A stretch of 51,102 bases of DNA. Origin: Ilumatobacteraceae bacterium (GTDB lineage Bacteria; Actinomycetota; Acidimicrobiia; Acidimicrobiales; Ilumatobacteraceae). The translations under genes and the position numbers were made by a program. A model generated the notes under the pieces. The model was not told the DNA's origin and searched no databases. It saw only the letters and a program-made list of their open reading frames with translations. Shown piece by piece: positions 17,190 through 26,327 of this stretch. The stretch spans positions 1 through 51,102 of the forward strand of contig JABSQH010000134.1 of NCBI GenBank assembly GCA_013213745.1, read 5' to 3'. The first letter of the stretch is position 1. Each line of letters begins with the position of its first letter.

Positions 17190-18296
17190 TCAAGGGGCGA
17201 GTCGTTCAGCGAGGCCGAGTAACCCGTCGACATTGTGGACGTCGGTGTCCTGCAGCGGGAGCTCGACCACCGGCACGTCGTCAGCGAGTTCGGCGAGTCC
17301 GGCGAGTTCCTCTCGCTCGGACACCGCCAGCTCGGTCAGTTCGTCGTGCCAGGCGAGATGTTCCGCCAGCGGCCCGTCGGCGACGTCGTCGAGTGCCGCC
17401 CGGTCGGCCGGATCGAGCTGCTCGGGGAGCGGGTGAATCAGGTTGATGACCACGCCACCGAACGGGAAGTCGTCGTCGCGGAGGGCGCCGATGAGGTGTT
17501 CGGATTCGGCGATGGCCTCCGCCCGCGGGCTGGACACCACCACGAAGGCAGTCTCGTCGGCCCGCAGCAGCTCGCGTACCTCGCCCGCACGACGTCGGAG
17601 ACCCTCCTCGACGGTGGTCAACGACCGGAAGAACGCCACGGTGTCCTCGACGATCTGCGGCCCGGCGAGGCGCCGAACGGCCCACAAGAACATCGACGAA
17701 GCCGCATTGGTGACCCGTGCGAACGTTCGTTGCCCGACGGTCAGGGCGCGGTACACCGGATTGCTCAGAAAGGCGACCAGCCGGTCGGGTGCCCCGAGCA
17801 GGTCGATCGCGTTGCGCGAGGGCGGCGTGTCGACGATCACCAGGTCCCACTCGTCGCTCACGAAGAGCTGGTGCAGCCGTTCGATGGCCATGTACTCCTG
17901 CGCGCCGGCCAAGGATCGCGACAACGCGCCGTAGATGGGGTTGTTGAGAATCGCTTCGGCCTGTTCCTCACTGGCGGTCTGCTCGCGCACGAGCCGATCG
18001 AAGGTGGCCGCATCGTCGAGCATCAATGCCCAGAGTTCACCTTCATCCGCTCCGACGCCGTCGACCTGATGTGGTTCGTCGGCGGCGGCGCCATCGTCGA
18101 GGCCGAGTGCGTCAGCGAGCCGGCGCGCTGGATCGACCGTGACCACGACGACGCGTCGACCCGAGTTGGCCGCAGCCACACCGATCGCCGCCGCAGTCGT
18201 GGTCTTACCGACTCCTCCAGGCCCACAGGTCAACAACAGTGTCGAGTGATCGATCGTGTCGGTCAGGGTCATTGCATCGACAGCCACTGCAGTCAC
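17190..18296 (-). CDS. Get3/ArsA-like ATPase, BagB-type subunit
   Basis: A 368-residue ArsA/Get3-family ATPase. The P-loop reads CGPGGVGKTT with the phosphate-binding Lys31 present, but the family's 'signature' lysine (K of KGG) is proline. Switch I is TVDPARRLADALG, and switch II is VDTPPSRNAIDLL. This resembles the second gene of the actinobacterial pair Rv3679-Rv3680 (BagA/BagB). The GTG at 18296 overlaps the upstream gene's stop as GTGA; an ATG at 18272 would give 360 residues. The coupled partner is the BagA-type gene. The pair may handle a membrane or tail-anchored client, or another cargo; not known from this sequence. Confidence 0.85.
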   Translation of the reverse strand: MTAVAVDAMTLTDTIDHSTLLLTCGPGGVGKTTTAAAIGVAAANSGRRVVVVTVDPARRLADALGLDDGAAADEPHQVDGVGADEGELWALMLDDAATFDRLVREQTASEEQAEAILNNPIYGALSRSLAGAQEYMAIERLHQLFVSDEWDLVIVDTPPSRNAIDLLGAPDRLVAFLSNPVYRALTVGQRTFARVTNAASSMFLWAVRRLAGPQIVEDTVAFFRSLTTVEEGLRRRAGEVRELLRADETAFVVVSSPRAEAIAESEHLIGALRDDDFPFGGVVINLIHPLPEQLDPADRAALDDVADGPLAEHLAWHDELTELAVSEREELAGLAELADDVPVVELPLQDTDVHNVDGLLGLAERLAP

Positions 18297-19228
18297 TCCG
18301 CTTCCCCGTCGAGGGCGTCTGCCAGTGTCGTCAAGTGGTGGAGCGCAAGCCGCGCGGTCGGGAGCCGTGGCAGCGTGATCACGTCGTCGAAGTGGCGCTC
18401 GAGTCGGGCGAGTTGTCGAGCCTGGCGAGTGAGGACGGAAGCACCAAATCCAGAAGACGACTCGAGCACCCGGCGGGCGTCGGCCGACAGCGAGTGCTTC
18501 TGCACTCGCGCCGCACCGAGTGGCGTGCGTGCCAAGCCCGGGCGGTCCGGCCAACACCCGTTGGCGACGATCGGCAACAAGGCGATACCCACATCCGCGA
18601 CCAGCTCATCGGCCAACTCGATCGACTCGTTCACCGGTGTCTCCTCGGCGAGCGTGACGACCATGGCGGCGCAGCGCGCCGGATCACGCAACAACTCGTC
18701 GACCTCGTCCGCCTGCTCACGGACCGCTCCGGAGTTGACGACGTCGGCCAGACCGGTTGCCGAGCGGAGGAACGGCACGGCGTTGCCGGCCGGAGGTGCA
18801 TCGACGACGATGAGATCCGCCGCTCCGTCGCGCTCGAGTTCTTTGATCTTGCCGAGCACGAGCAGGTGCTCCAGCCCCGGCGTGGCCGCCGCGATCATGC
18901 CGAGCGACGACGATGCCGCAGCCCGCCGCAGCAGCCCGCCGACGCCGCGCAGCTCGAGATAATCGCCGAACGCCTGTTCGGCCGGGATCGTGCGGCCTCG
19001 AACGCGGCCGGCGCCGCGGATCTTGCGCAAGATGTGTTCGTTCTCGTCGAGCTCGCGCCCACCGAGCAGTGGCCCGATACCGGGCTTGCCGTCAACGGAG
19101 ATGAACAACACGTCGGCGCCGTTGCGGGCGGCAGCAAGCGACAGTGCCGCAGCGACGGTCGACGAACCAACGCCACCTTTCCCCGCCACGACGGCGACAC
19201 CGACGTCGCCGAGACGATCGAGGATCAC
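18293..19228 (-). CDS. Get3/ArsA-like ATPase, BagA-type subunit with degenerate P-loop
   Basis: A 311-residue ArsA-like protein. The P-loop reads AGKGGVGSSTVAA: signature Lys17 is kept, but the invariant phosphate-binding lysine is Ser22. Switch I is ISVDGKPGIG and switch II is VDAPPAGNAVPFL. Alone it should bind or hydrolyse ATP poorly. The partner encoded next has the reverse pattern, so a heterodimer could build one complete site. The GTG start overlaps the stop of the upstream HMG-CoA-lyase-like gene (GTGA). I would expect a cytosolic heterodimer. Confidence 0.82.
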   Translation of the reverse strand: MILDRLGDVGVAVVAGKGGVGSSTVAAALSLAAARNGADVLFISVDGKPGIGPLLGGRELDENEHILRKIRGAGRVRGRTIPAEQAFGDYLELRGVGGLLRRAAASSSLGMIAAATPGLEHLLVLGKIKELERDGAADLIVVDAPPAGNAVPFLRSATGLADVVNSGAVREQADEVDELLRDPARCAAMVVTLAEETPVNESIELADELVADVGIALLPIVANGCWPDRPGLARTPLGAARVQKHSLSADARRVLESSSGFGASVLTRQARQLARLERHFDDVITLPRLPTARLALHHLTTLADALDGEAE

Positions 19229-20160
19229 GTCGGCACCGTCGACGGGGCGAATCGCGGGCCGGCGAGTGCCACATGACCGTCGAGGGCGCGACCGACGGCG
19301 CCCGTGGCGATGGTGGCCGCATCGATCAGACGAGCCACATCGATCCCGGTCCGACAGTCCATGGCCTCAAATGCGTGCACAACGTCCTCGACCGACACGT
19401 TGCCACTCGCGCCAGGAGCGAACGGACAGCCACCGAGACCACCGAGGCTGGCATCGACACGCGTGGCGCCCGCGTCGACTGCGGCCAGCGCATTGGCGAC
19501 GCCGAGCCCGCGCGTGTCGTGGAGATGGACGCCGACCGGCACACCGGCAGGAGCACCGACGTCGATCACCTGCTCGACGAGCGCCGCGACCTCGGTCGGG
19601 ACTCCGGTCCCGACCGTGTCGGCCAGACCGATACCGCGTACGCCCTGGTCGATCGCCGTTCGCGCAGTGGCCGTAACGTCCCCTACATCGACGGGTCCCT
19701 GATACGGGCATCCGAACGCAGTGGCCAAGGTGACCTCGACGATCGCCTGACTGCGATCGGCATCGGCGACGACGGCCGCCAAGTCGTCGAGTCGTTCGGC
19801 GACGCCTGCGCCCGCATTGCGACGGGAGTGCTCGTCGCTGATCGACACCACGAACTGCAGGTGGTCGATGCCGGCGTCGAGCGCCCGCTGTGCGCCGCGC
19901 TGATTGAGAACCAGACCCCAGCGGACCACGCCGGCGTCGCCGGCGGCCTCGTGCGTCGCAGCGGCGAATTGGCCTGCGTCGGCCATCGCCGGCACCCGGT
20001 CGGGCCTGACGAACGAGGTCAGCTCGAGATCGCGAACACCGGCATCGATCAGCGCCTCGAACACAGCCAGCTTGTCGGCCAGGTCGATGGGCTGCTCGTC
20101 CTGCAGGCCATCGCGCAAGGTGACGTCACGCACGGTGATCGACGCGGGAAGCGGGCGCAC
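19225..20160 (-). CDS. Hydroxymethylglutaryl-CoA lyase-like enzyme
   Basis: A 311-residue DRE-TIM metallolyase. It has the N-terminal RDVTLRDGLQDE with Arg16/Asp17 for catalysis and metal binding, the ELTSFVRPDRVPAMADA motif, H-L-H metal ligands in GVHLHDTRGLG, and the signature GGLGGCPFAPGASGN with Cys245, which matches the catalytic Cys of HMG-CoA lyase. The GTG at 20160 was preferred; a longer in-frame ATG at 20238 would overlap the divergent CaiB-type gene. That divergent gene could supply a CoA thioester substrate. HMG-CoA, or a related 3-hydroxy-3-methyl acid thioester, is the likely substrate. Confidence 0.85.
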   Translation of the reverse strand: MRPLPASITVRDVTLRDGLQDEQPIDLADKLAVFEALIDAGVRDLELTSFVRPDRVPAMADAGQFAAATHEAAGDAGVVRWGLVLNQRGAQRALDAGIDHLQFVVSISDEHSRRNAGAGVAERLDDLAAVVADADRSQAIVEVTLATAFGCPYQGPVDVGDVTATARTAIDQGVRGIGLADTVGTGVPTEVAALVEQVIDVGAPAGVPVGVHLHDTRGLGVANALAAVDAGATRVDASLGGLGGCPFAPGASGNVSVEDVVHAFEAMDCRTGIDVARLIDAATIATGAVGRALDGHVALAGPRFAPSTVPT

Positions 20161-20218
20161 AGTTGCAGTCTCGCACCACAGACCGCCGCTCCCACCGATG
20201 CCTGGTAGACAACGCTCG

Positions 20219-21391
20219 ATGAACGCCGGTGATGTCACGTCCGATCACCAGGAGCACGATGTCGTCGCGGGGCCACTCGCCGGCGTCACCGTGCTCGAGA
20301 TCGGCAGCTTCATCGCCGGACCGTTCGCCGGCCAGCTGCTCGGTGACTACGGCGCCGAGGTGATCAAGGTCGAGCCGCCATCGGGCGACCCGATGCGCCA
20401 ATGGGGCATCACGATCGACGGCGAGAGTCTCTGGTGGCCGACGTTGGCGCGCAACAAGCGCTCGATCGTCGCCGACTTGAAGAACGGTGTCGACCTCGAG
20501 CAGGTTCGTGCGCTCGCCGCCGAGTGTGACGTGCTGTTGGAGAACGCTCGGCCGGGCACGCTCGCCAAGTACGGCCTCGACTACGACACGCTCCGAGTCA
20601 ACAATCCCGCCATCATCGTCACCCACGTCTCCGGGTTCGGCCAGAGTGGTCCACGCGCCCACGAGCCTGGTTTCGGGGCGATCGGTGAGGCCATGGGCGG
20701 TGTGCGGCACACCACTGGCGACCTCGACCGTCCGGCGGCCCGCACCGGCATCAGTCTCGGTGACTCGTTGGCGGCGATGTTCGCAGTGATTGGAACGATG
20801 GGCGCGCTGTACGAACGGGAGCGCAGCGGAAGCGGCCAGGAGGTCGACGTCGCGATCTACGAAGCCGTCGCCGCGCTGATGGAATCGACGATGGCCGACT
20901 ACGAGGTTGCCAGCGTCGTGCGCACTCGCAACGGCGGGACCCTCCGCGGCGTCGCACCGTCGAACGCCTACCCGACGAGCGACGGATCAGAGGTGTTGAT
21001 CGCAGGCAACGCCGACGCGGTGTTCGCACGGCTGTGCACAGCGATGCAACAGCCCGAGCTCGCCGATGACCAGCGGTTTGCCACCCATACGGCTCGCGGC
21101 GAGCACGAGTACGAGCTCGACCGACTGATCGGCGAATGGACCCGCACGTTGACCGCCAACGACCTCCTCGACCGCCTGGTGGAGTACGAGGTCCCGGCGG
21201 GCCGCGTGTATTCGGCGCCCGACATGCTCACCGATCCGCACTACGCGGCGCGCGAGATGATCCAGCGGATCACGTCGGCGCAAGGACTCGACATCCCGAC
21301 CCTCGGGGTCGTGCCCAAATGGTCACGGACGCCCGGGTCGATTCGATCAGCAGGTCCACCGCTCGCTCCGTCGGACACCGAACCTTGTTAG
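20219..21391 (+). CDS. CaiB/BaiF family (type III) CoA transferase
   Basis: A 390-residue type III CoA transferase. Typical features are VTVLEIGSFIAGPFAGQLLGDYGAEVIKVEPP at the N-terminus, RNKRSIVADLK, GLDYDTLR..NPAIIVTHVSGFGQ, and Asp182 in SLGDSLAAMFA, which matches the aspartate that forms the mixed anhydride. The ATG (MNAGDVTSD) is 58 nt from the divergent HMG-CoA-lyase-like gene. The deaminase gene begins 10 nt after its stop. CoA donor and acceptor are not readable; the lyase neighbour suggests a branched-chain dicarboxylic acid. Confidence 0.88.
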   Translation: MNAGDVTSDHQEHDVVAGPLAGVTVLEIGSFIAGPFAGQLLGDYGAEVIKVEPPSGDPMRQWGITIDGESLWWPTLARNKRSIVADLKNGVDLEQVRALAAECDVLLENARPGTLAKYGLDYDTLRVNNPAIIVTHVSGFGQSGPRAHEPGFGAIGEAMGGVRHTTGDLDRPAARTGISLGDSLAAMFAVIGTMGALYERERSGSGQEVDVAIYEAVAALMESTMADYEVASVVRTRNGGTLRGVAPSNAYPTSDGSEVLIAGNADAVFARLCTAMQQPELADDQRFATHTARGEHEYELDRLIGEWTRTLTANDLLDRLVEYEVPAGRVYSAPDMLTDPHYAAREMIQRITSAQGLDIPTLGVVPKWSRTPGSIRSAGPPLAPSDTEPC

Positions 21392-21400
21392 CCCGCCGCG

Positions 21401-21981
21401 ATGGCCGCCACGGCAACGATCGAGTCGTCGTTCCGGGCGCTGCCGGAACCGATGCAGCAGGCTGCGACCCTTGCGTTCCAGGCCGCCGAGCGGGGCGGTC
21501 TGGCGATCGGCGCAACGGTCGCCTGCGAAGGTGACGTCATCGCCACCGGGCGCAACCGGCTCCATGAGGAGGACTCCGGCGAGGATCACATTGCGGGGAC
21601 GTCGTTGGCCCACGCCGAACTCAACGCGCTCGCCAAGCTGCAGTACCACGCCCACGAGTCCGATGTACTCGAGCTCGACACGACGTTGCGACCGTGTCTG
21701 CAGTGTCTCGGGGCGATTCACCTGGCACCGATTGCACGCGTGTTCGTGCTCGCTCCCGACCCGTTGTGGACCGGCCTCGCAACGATCCGCGATGCCACAC
21801 CGTTCATCGCCGCTCGGTGGCGACGAGTGGACTCGCCTCGCGCATCGACCCCGCCGGCCTCGCCGGCCACTCGCTCCCGGTACGAGCCGCGCCCGTCTGG
21901 GCCGAACTCGGTGCGTGCGTTCGCACGGTTGATGAGTTGGCTGCTCGCGATCGCGAGCACACGGTCGAAGCGACGACTTAG
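21401..21981 (+). pseudogene. Cytidine/nucleoside deaminase-like gene with apparent frameshift
   Basis: The frame from ATG 21401 encodes a zinc-dependent deaminase fold, with H-A-E in SLAHAELNAL and P-C-L-Q-C in RPCLQC, the zinc ligands and catalytic Glu. After about position 21835 this frame turns into Arg/Pro-rich sequence and would run antisense over nrdB to 22084. A different frame becomes protein-like there: RIDPAGLAGH...AAPVWAELGACV...ELAARD, ending at TAG 21979-21981 next to the nrdB stop. One missing base near 21815-21850 would join them into about 192 residues. It could be a sequencing error or a real disabling mutation. The catalytic half is intact. Substrate unknown. Confidence 0.7.
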
Positions 21982-23075
21982 AAGTCTTCGTCGAAGGCGA
22001 CGTCGCCTTCGACGCCGACCTGATAACTCGACACGGTGCGCTCGAAGAAGTTCGACAGACCCTGCACGTCCTGCAGCTCCATGAAGCTGAACGGATTCTT
22101 CGAGCCGAACTCGGCGGCGTAACCAAGCTGGCCGAGCCGTTGATCGGCAACGTATTGCAGGTAGTTGCGGGTATCGGCGCGACTCATGCCCGGGACGCCC
22201 TCGCCGAGCACGTCTTCGGCGAACTGGTACTCGCAGTCGACGGCTTCGCGCAGCATCTGACGAACGTCGGCCTCGAGCTGGTCGTCGAACAGTTCGGGCT
22301 CTTCGGCGCGCACGGTCTTCACGACCTCGAACGCAAAGTTCATGTGACACGACTCGTCGCGGAACACCCAATTGGTCCCATCGGCGAGACCGTTAAGCAA
22401 CCCCTTGGACCGCAAGAAGTAGACATAGGCGAAGGCAGCGAAGAAGAAGAGCCCTTCGATACAACTCGCGAAGCACACGAGATTGAGCAGGAACTTCTTG
22501 CGGTCGTCGGCCGTGCGGATCTCATCGAGCTGGTCGATCGAGTCCATCCAACGGAAGCAGAACTCTGCTTTGGCACGAATCGAGGGAATGTTCTCGACCG
22601 CTGCAAACGCGGCCTCTCGCTCGGCCATGTCGGGGATGTAGTTGTCGAGCAGCGTCAAGTAGAACTGCACGTGCAGCGCCTCTTCGTAGAGCTGCCGAGA
22701 CAGGTACATCCGCGCTTCGGGCGCATTGATGTGCTGGTACAGGTTGAGCACCAGGTTGTTGGCCACGATCGAATCGCCGGTGGCGAAGAATGCGACGAGG
22801 CGCGACACCAGGTGCTTCTCAGCCGGCATCAGCTTGCGTTCGAGATCGACGAGGTCGTCGGAGAAGTCGATTTCGTCGACGGTCCACGTGTTCTTGATGG
22901 CGTCGCGGTACATGTCGTAGAAGACCGGGTACCGCATCGGCCGCAAGGTGAGATCGAAACCTGGGTCGAGGATGTTGGTCGGGCGGCTCGACGGTGCGTC
23001 GTCGATCGTCGGCGCTGTGGCCGGCGACGGCGTTGGTGATGTGGCGTAGTTGGAAGCGGGGTCGACGAGTGCCAT
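21978..23075 (-). CDS. nrdB: Ribonucleotide reductase class Ia, beta (radical) subunit
   Basis: R2 houses the di-iron/tyrosyl radical centre for ribonucleotide reduction. The 365-residue protein has Asp101, Glu132, His135 and Tyr139, with the same spacing (31, 3, 4) as E. coli NrdB D84-E115-H118-Y122, so a classic tyrosyl radical is expected. The second ligand set lies in NLVCFASCIEGLFFFAAF and DESCHMNFAF. The acidic C-terminus ending DEDF would dock on R1. The ATG at 23075 overlaps the nrdA stop (TGATG). Its stop (TAA) overlaps that of the convergent deaminase gene. Residues 1-40 are a low-complexity extension. Confidence 0.95.
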   Translation of the reverse strand: MALVDPASNYATSPTPSPATAPTIDDAPSSRPTNILDPGFDLTLRPMRYPVFYDMYRDAIKNTWTVDEIDFSDDLVDLERKLMPAEKHLVSRLVAFFATGDSIVANNLVLNLYQHINAPEARMYLSRQLYEEALHVQFYLTLLDNYIPDMAEREAAFAAVENIPSIRAKAEFCFRWMDSIDQLDEIRTADDRKKFLLNLVCFASCIEGLFFFAAFAYVYFLRSKGLLNGLADGTNWVFRDESCHMNFAFEVVKTVRAEEPELFDDQLEADVRQMLREAVDCEYQFAEDVLGEGVPGMSRADTRNYLQYVADQRLGQLGYAAEFGSKNPFSFMELQDVQGLSNFFERTVSSYQVGVEGDVAFDEDF

Positions 23076-25606
23076 CAGTCGCACGCCTCGCACGCTTCGG
23101 GGTTCTCGAGGCTGCACGCCACCGCTTCGTCGTCGGTGTAGGTCTTCTTCGGCTCGCCGTCGTCGGTCGGCGAACCTCCCGAGCCTCCGCTGGTGGTCGT
23201 CTGATTGATGCGTGTCGCTGGTCGACTTCGCAGGTAGTAGGTGGTTTTCAAGCCCGCCTTCCATGCATGCAGGTACATCGACGACAACTTGCCGATCGTC
23301 GGAGTCTCCATGAACAGGTTGAGCGACTGGCTCTGATCGATGAACGCTCCGCGCTCGGCGGCCATGTCGATGAGCGCCCGCTGCGGGACCTCCCACGCGG
23401 TGCGGTAGATCTCCCGGAGCTCGCCGGGAATCCGTTCGATGCCCTCGATCGAGCCATCGGCGCGCTTGATGTCGGCGATCATCGCTTCGTCCCACAGACC
23501 GCGCTGTTGCAGCTCGCCCACGAGGTACCGGTTGATCTGCATGAACTCGCCCGAGAGGGTCTCGCGCTTGAACAGGTTCGACACCTGCGGCTCGATGCAC
23601 TCGTAACAGCCGGCGATCGATGCGATGGTGGCGGTCGGCGCAATGGCGATGAGCAAGCTGTTGCGCAGGCCGTGTTCGGCGACGCGGCTGCGCAGGTCGT
23701 CCCACGCCAGTTCGGCTGGCGGAATCACCGAACTGGAACCGTCGGTCCACAGATCGAACTGCAGATCGCCGGCGGCGGCGCGGGTTCCGTCGAAGGCTTC
23801 GTGCGGTCCGAACGTCTCCGCGAGACCACTCGATGCCCACAACGCATGGAAGTAGATGTGCGCGCTGATCCGCCTGCTGAGGTCGCGGGCGTCGGGCGAA
23901 TCGAAGGGCATGCCGAGCTTGAAGAACACGTCTTGCAGGCCCATCAACCCGAGCCCGACCGGCCGCCATGTGTGGTTCGAGTGTTCGGCCTCGGGCGTCG
24001 GGTAGTAGTTGATGTCAATCACCCGGTCGAGGAACGGCACCACCTGCCGAACGACGTCGCCGAGGCGGTCGAAGTCGAACGCTGCGCCGTCGACGAACGC
24101 ACCGAGGTTCAGCGAGCCGAGGTTGCACACCGCCGTGTTGTCCTGGTCGGTGACCTCGAGGATCTCGGTGCACAGATTAGAGAGGTGGACGACCCGCGGG
24201 CTGCCGTCGGTGTTGGTTGCCCCGGTCTGGTTGCACTTGGCATTCGATGCGTCTTTGAACGTCATCCATCCGTTGCCGGTCTGGGCGAGCGTGCGCATCA
24301 TTCTCGAGTACAGCTGACGCGCCGAGACCTGCTTTTCGTATTGCCCAGATTCTTCGGCAGCAAGGTAGGCCCGTTCGAACTCCGCGCCGTACAGATCGGT
24401 GAGGTGCGGCACCTTCTTCGGGTCGAACAGACTCCACTGCCAGTCCTTCTCCACCCGCTCCATGAACAGGTCGGGCACCCAGTTGGCGATGTTCAGGTTG
24501 TGTGTACGGCGGGCGTGGTCGCCGGTGTTGTCGCGCAACTCGAGGAAGTCCTCGATGTCGGCGTGCCACGACTCGAGGTACACGCATGCCGCACCCTTGC
24601 GCCGGCCACCCTGATTGACCGCAGCGACCGAGGAGTCGAGTGTGCGCAACCACGGCACGATGCCGTTCGACAGTCCGTTCGTGCCCTGGATCAAGCTGCC
24701 CTTGGCGCGCACCCGATGCCAGGCGACGCCGATCCCACCGGCGAACTTCGACAGCTTGGCGATGTCGGTGTAGCGCTTGTAAATGCCGTCGAGGCTGTCT
24801 TCTGGCGAGTCGAGGAGGTAACAGCTCGACATCTGGCTGTGGGCCGTGCCGGAGTTGAACAGCGTCGGGCTCGACGGCAGGTAGGCGAGTGACGACATCA
24901 GGTCGTAGAAGCGAACGACGTCGTCGACGTCGGGCTCGGCATCGGGTCCATCGATGCCGGCGACAGGAGCGCACAGCCCGCAGGCCACCCGCAAGAAGAA
25001 GTACTGCGGGGTCTCGATGACCTCGCGCCGCTCTGGATGGCGCAGCAGGTAGCGGTCGTACACCGTGCGCAGCCCGAAGAACTCGAAGTTGCGATCGCGA
25101 TCGGAGTCGATCGCCGCGTTGAGCGCCGGGGCGTTGGCGTTGACGAACTCGAGGACGTGGTCGGCGACCAGACCTTGCTGGTGCCCGACGGCGATCGACT
25201 CGGAGAACCACGGGATGTTCTGGTTGCGCACCTCTTTGTCCACGACCGTGGCCAACAGACGTGAAGCGAGCTTGGAATAGTTGGGCTCTTCGACGATCAG
25301 GCCGGCGGCCGTGCGGATCGACAGCTCGTCGAGTTCTCGGGTCGTCGCCCCATCAGCGAGTGCCGAGATGGTGCGCGTGGCGACGCGCATCGGGTCGACC
25401 CCGAGCAGGCCCTCACTGGCCCGGGCGATGGCGTTGACGATCTTGTTGACGTCGACCGGCTCGAGCGCACCGCTGCGTTTGCGCACGCGCATACCGTTGG
25501 AACCGGCCGCTGGCGTTGCCGACGGCGACGCCGGCGGCGCTGCTGTCGCATCGGTGAGCGTGGCGGTCGGATTCGTTTCGCTGACGTTGTCGTCGATCAG
25601 GGTCAC
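23075..25606 (-). CDS. nrdA: Ribonucleotide reductase class Ia, alpha (catalytic) subunit
   Basis: An 843-residue R1 subunit that reduces ribonucleoside diphosphates. It has a low-complexity N-terminus (about 38 residues), then an ATP-cone (residues about 40-130, MRVRKRSGALEPVDVNKIVNAI), then the ten-stranded barrel. Active-site cysteines are seen in MSSCYLL, NLCTEI (Cys479, with Glu481) and AVCNLGS. A tyrosine pair for radical transfer lies in TTYYLRS near the C-terminus. The tail ends C-E-A-C-D, the C-x2-C pair reduced by thioredoxin or glutaredoxin. The start is GTG, with GGAG 6 nt upstream. A strong promoter lies 145-170 nt upstream. Confidence 0.95.
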   Translation of the reverse strand: MTLIDDNVSETNPTATLTDATAAPPASPSATPAAGSNGMRVRKRSGALEPVDVNKIVNAIARASEGLLGVDPMRVATRTISALADGATTRELDELSIRTAAGLIVEEPNYSKLASRLLATVVDKEVRNQNIPWFSESIAVGHQQGLVADHVLEFVNANAPALNAAIDSDRDRNFEFFGLRTVYDRYLLRHPERREVIETPQYFFLRVACGLCAPVAGIDGPDAEPDVDDVVRFYDLMSSLAYLPSSPTLFNSGTAHSQMSSCYLLDSPEDSLDGIYKRYTDIAKLSKFAGGIGVAWHRVRAKGSLIQGTNGLSNGIVPWLRTLDSSVAAVNQGGRRKGAACVYLESWHADIEDFLELRDNTGDHARRTHNLNIANWVPDLFMERVEKDWQWSLFDPKKVPHLTDLYGAEFERAYLAAEESGQYEKQVSARQLYSRMMRTLAQTGNGWMTFKDASNAKCNQTGATNTDGSPRVVHLSNLCTEILEVTDQDNTAVCNLGSLNLGAFVDGAAFDFDRLGDVVRQVVPFLDRVIDINYYPTPEAEHSNHTWRPVGLGLMGLQDVFFKLGMPFDSPDARDLSRRISAHIYFHALWASSGLAETFGPHEAFDGTRAAAGDLQFDLWTDGSSSVIPPAELAWDDLRSRVAEHGLRNSLLIAIAPTATIASIAGCYECIEPQVSNLFKRETLSGEFMQINRYLVGELQQRGLWDEAMIADIKRADGSIEGIERIPGELREIYRTAWEVPQRALIDMAAERGAFIDQSQSLNLFMETPTIGKLSSMYLHAWKAGLKTTYYLRSRPATRINQTTTSGGSGGSPTDDGEPKKTYTDDEAVACSLENPEACEACD

Positions 25607-25748
25607 CGGGCGCTCCGTGCTGTGAGAGAGAAAAGTGTGAGAAAGGACGTGACGAGGAGAAACGTCGAGGTAAGAAGATTCGAAAGAACTGCGGTCGTGC
25701 TGCCGCTTGTTCGCCTAATTCGTGTATTTGCTTAATGGCGGGAACGTA

Positions 25749-25778
25749 ATTACAGCAGTGGAACTACGCGGGTGTCAA
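25749..25778 (-). promoter_or_regulatory. nrdAB promoter, extended -10
   Basis: On the minus strand a perfect TTGACA (25778-25773) is followed after 18 nt by TGTAAT (25754-25749), preceded by TGC (extended -10). A start near 25742 would give a leader of about 136 nt. The leader is pyrimidine-rich and has no RNA fold or NrdR box that I recognise. Confidence 0.65.
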
Positions 25779-25846
25779 CGCCTCCGCGAGATCGGTCCAG
25801 ATGCTGGGGTAATGCGGCGATTTGGCCGATTTCGAGGGCCTCTGCG

Positions 25847-26206
25847 CTACGACGCTCGACTCCGGCCGTCGTCACCGTTGCGCCGACGGAGTCCGACGAG
25901 GTCGGACTGCACCCGCAGCGCCGCCCACGCTCGATCGGCGGTGTCGGCCACTGCCGAGATCACCTCGACGTCGCCGTGGCGGCCCCGGCTCTGACGTTCG
26001 CCTTCCGCGTACCACGCGGGATGCACTTCGAGCAGCGTCCCGTTGCGGCTCCGCACGTGGTTCTCCCGATACTCGAGCGTCGTGCGCCATCCGGCTCGCT
26101 CGAGGTCGCGACGGTCGCCGTGTTCGAGCACCACACCGTGACGCCGAAAGTGATCGTCGCCGCGACGCTCGCTGCGGTCGCCCCGGTGGAGGATGCGCAA
26201 CCCCAT
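25847..26206 (-). CDS. Small hypothetical protein
   Basis: A 119-residue frame with third-position GC like its neighbours. It is charged, with a protein-like middle (GWRTTLEYRENHVRS, LLEVHPAWYAEGE) and a helical end (ISAVADTADRAWAALRVQSDL). No family is recognised. It sits on the same strand as the TAP-like peptidase and nrdA, directly upstream of the nrd promoter. The ATG at 26206 was chosen; a TTG at 26224 would add six residues. It may be an independent gene, as the 167-nt gap upstream holds a hairpin and a repeat array. Confidence 0.45.
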   Translation of the reverse strand: MGLRILHRGDRSERRGDDHFRRHGVVLEHGDRRDLERAGWRTTLEYRENHVRSRNGTLLEVHPAWYAEGERQSRGRHGDVEVISAVADTADRAWAALRVQSDLVGLRRRNGDDGRSRAS

Positions 26207-26300
26207 GTGACGATCATGCGCCAATCGGCCTGTGGATCGTCAGTCCCTTCATCGTGTGACCTTCGGCCCGGATTCTGTGGTCGAGGTGTGGTTGTGATGT

Positions 26301-26323
26301 GGGCGCGCTGTGGACAGCGCCCG
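26301..26323 (-). terminator. Hairpin between peptidase and hypothetical gene
   Basis: Inside this GC-rich stretch, GCGCTG-TGGA-CAGCGC forms a 6-bp stem with a tetraloop. It lies about 50 nt after the peptidase stop. There is no T-tract, so termination is a guess. Confidence 0.25.
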
Positions 26324-26327
26324 ATAC

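Noticed and set aside
22994-24892. A 632-codon open frame on the plus strand opposite nrdA.
   Set aside because: It mirrors nrdA codon structure and shows no family pattern, while nrdA is intact and certain.
25607-25748. NrdR box or cobalamin riboswitch in the nrdA leader.
   Set aside because: No pair of NrdR-like AT-rich palindromes and no B12-box was found. An AT-rich stretch at 25711-25737 pairs poorly.
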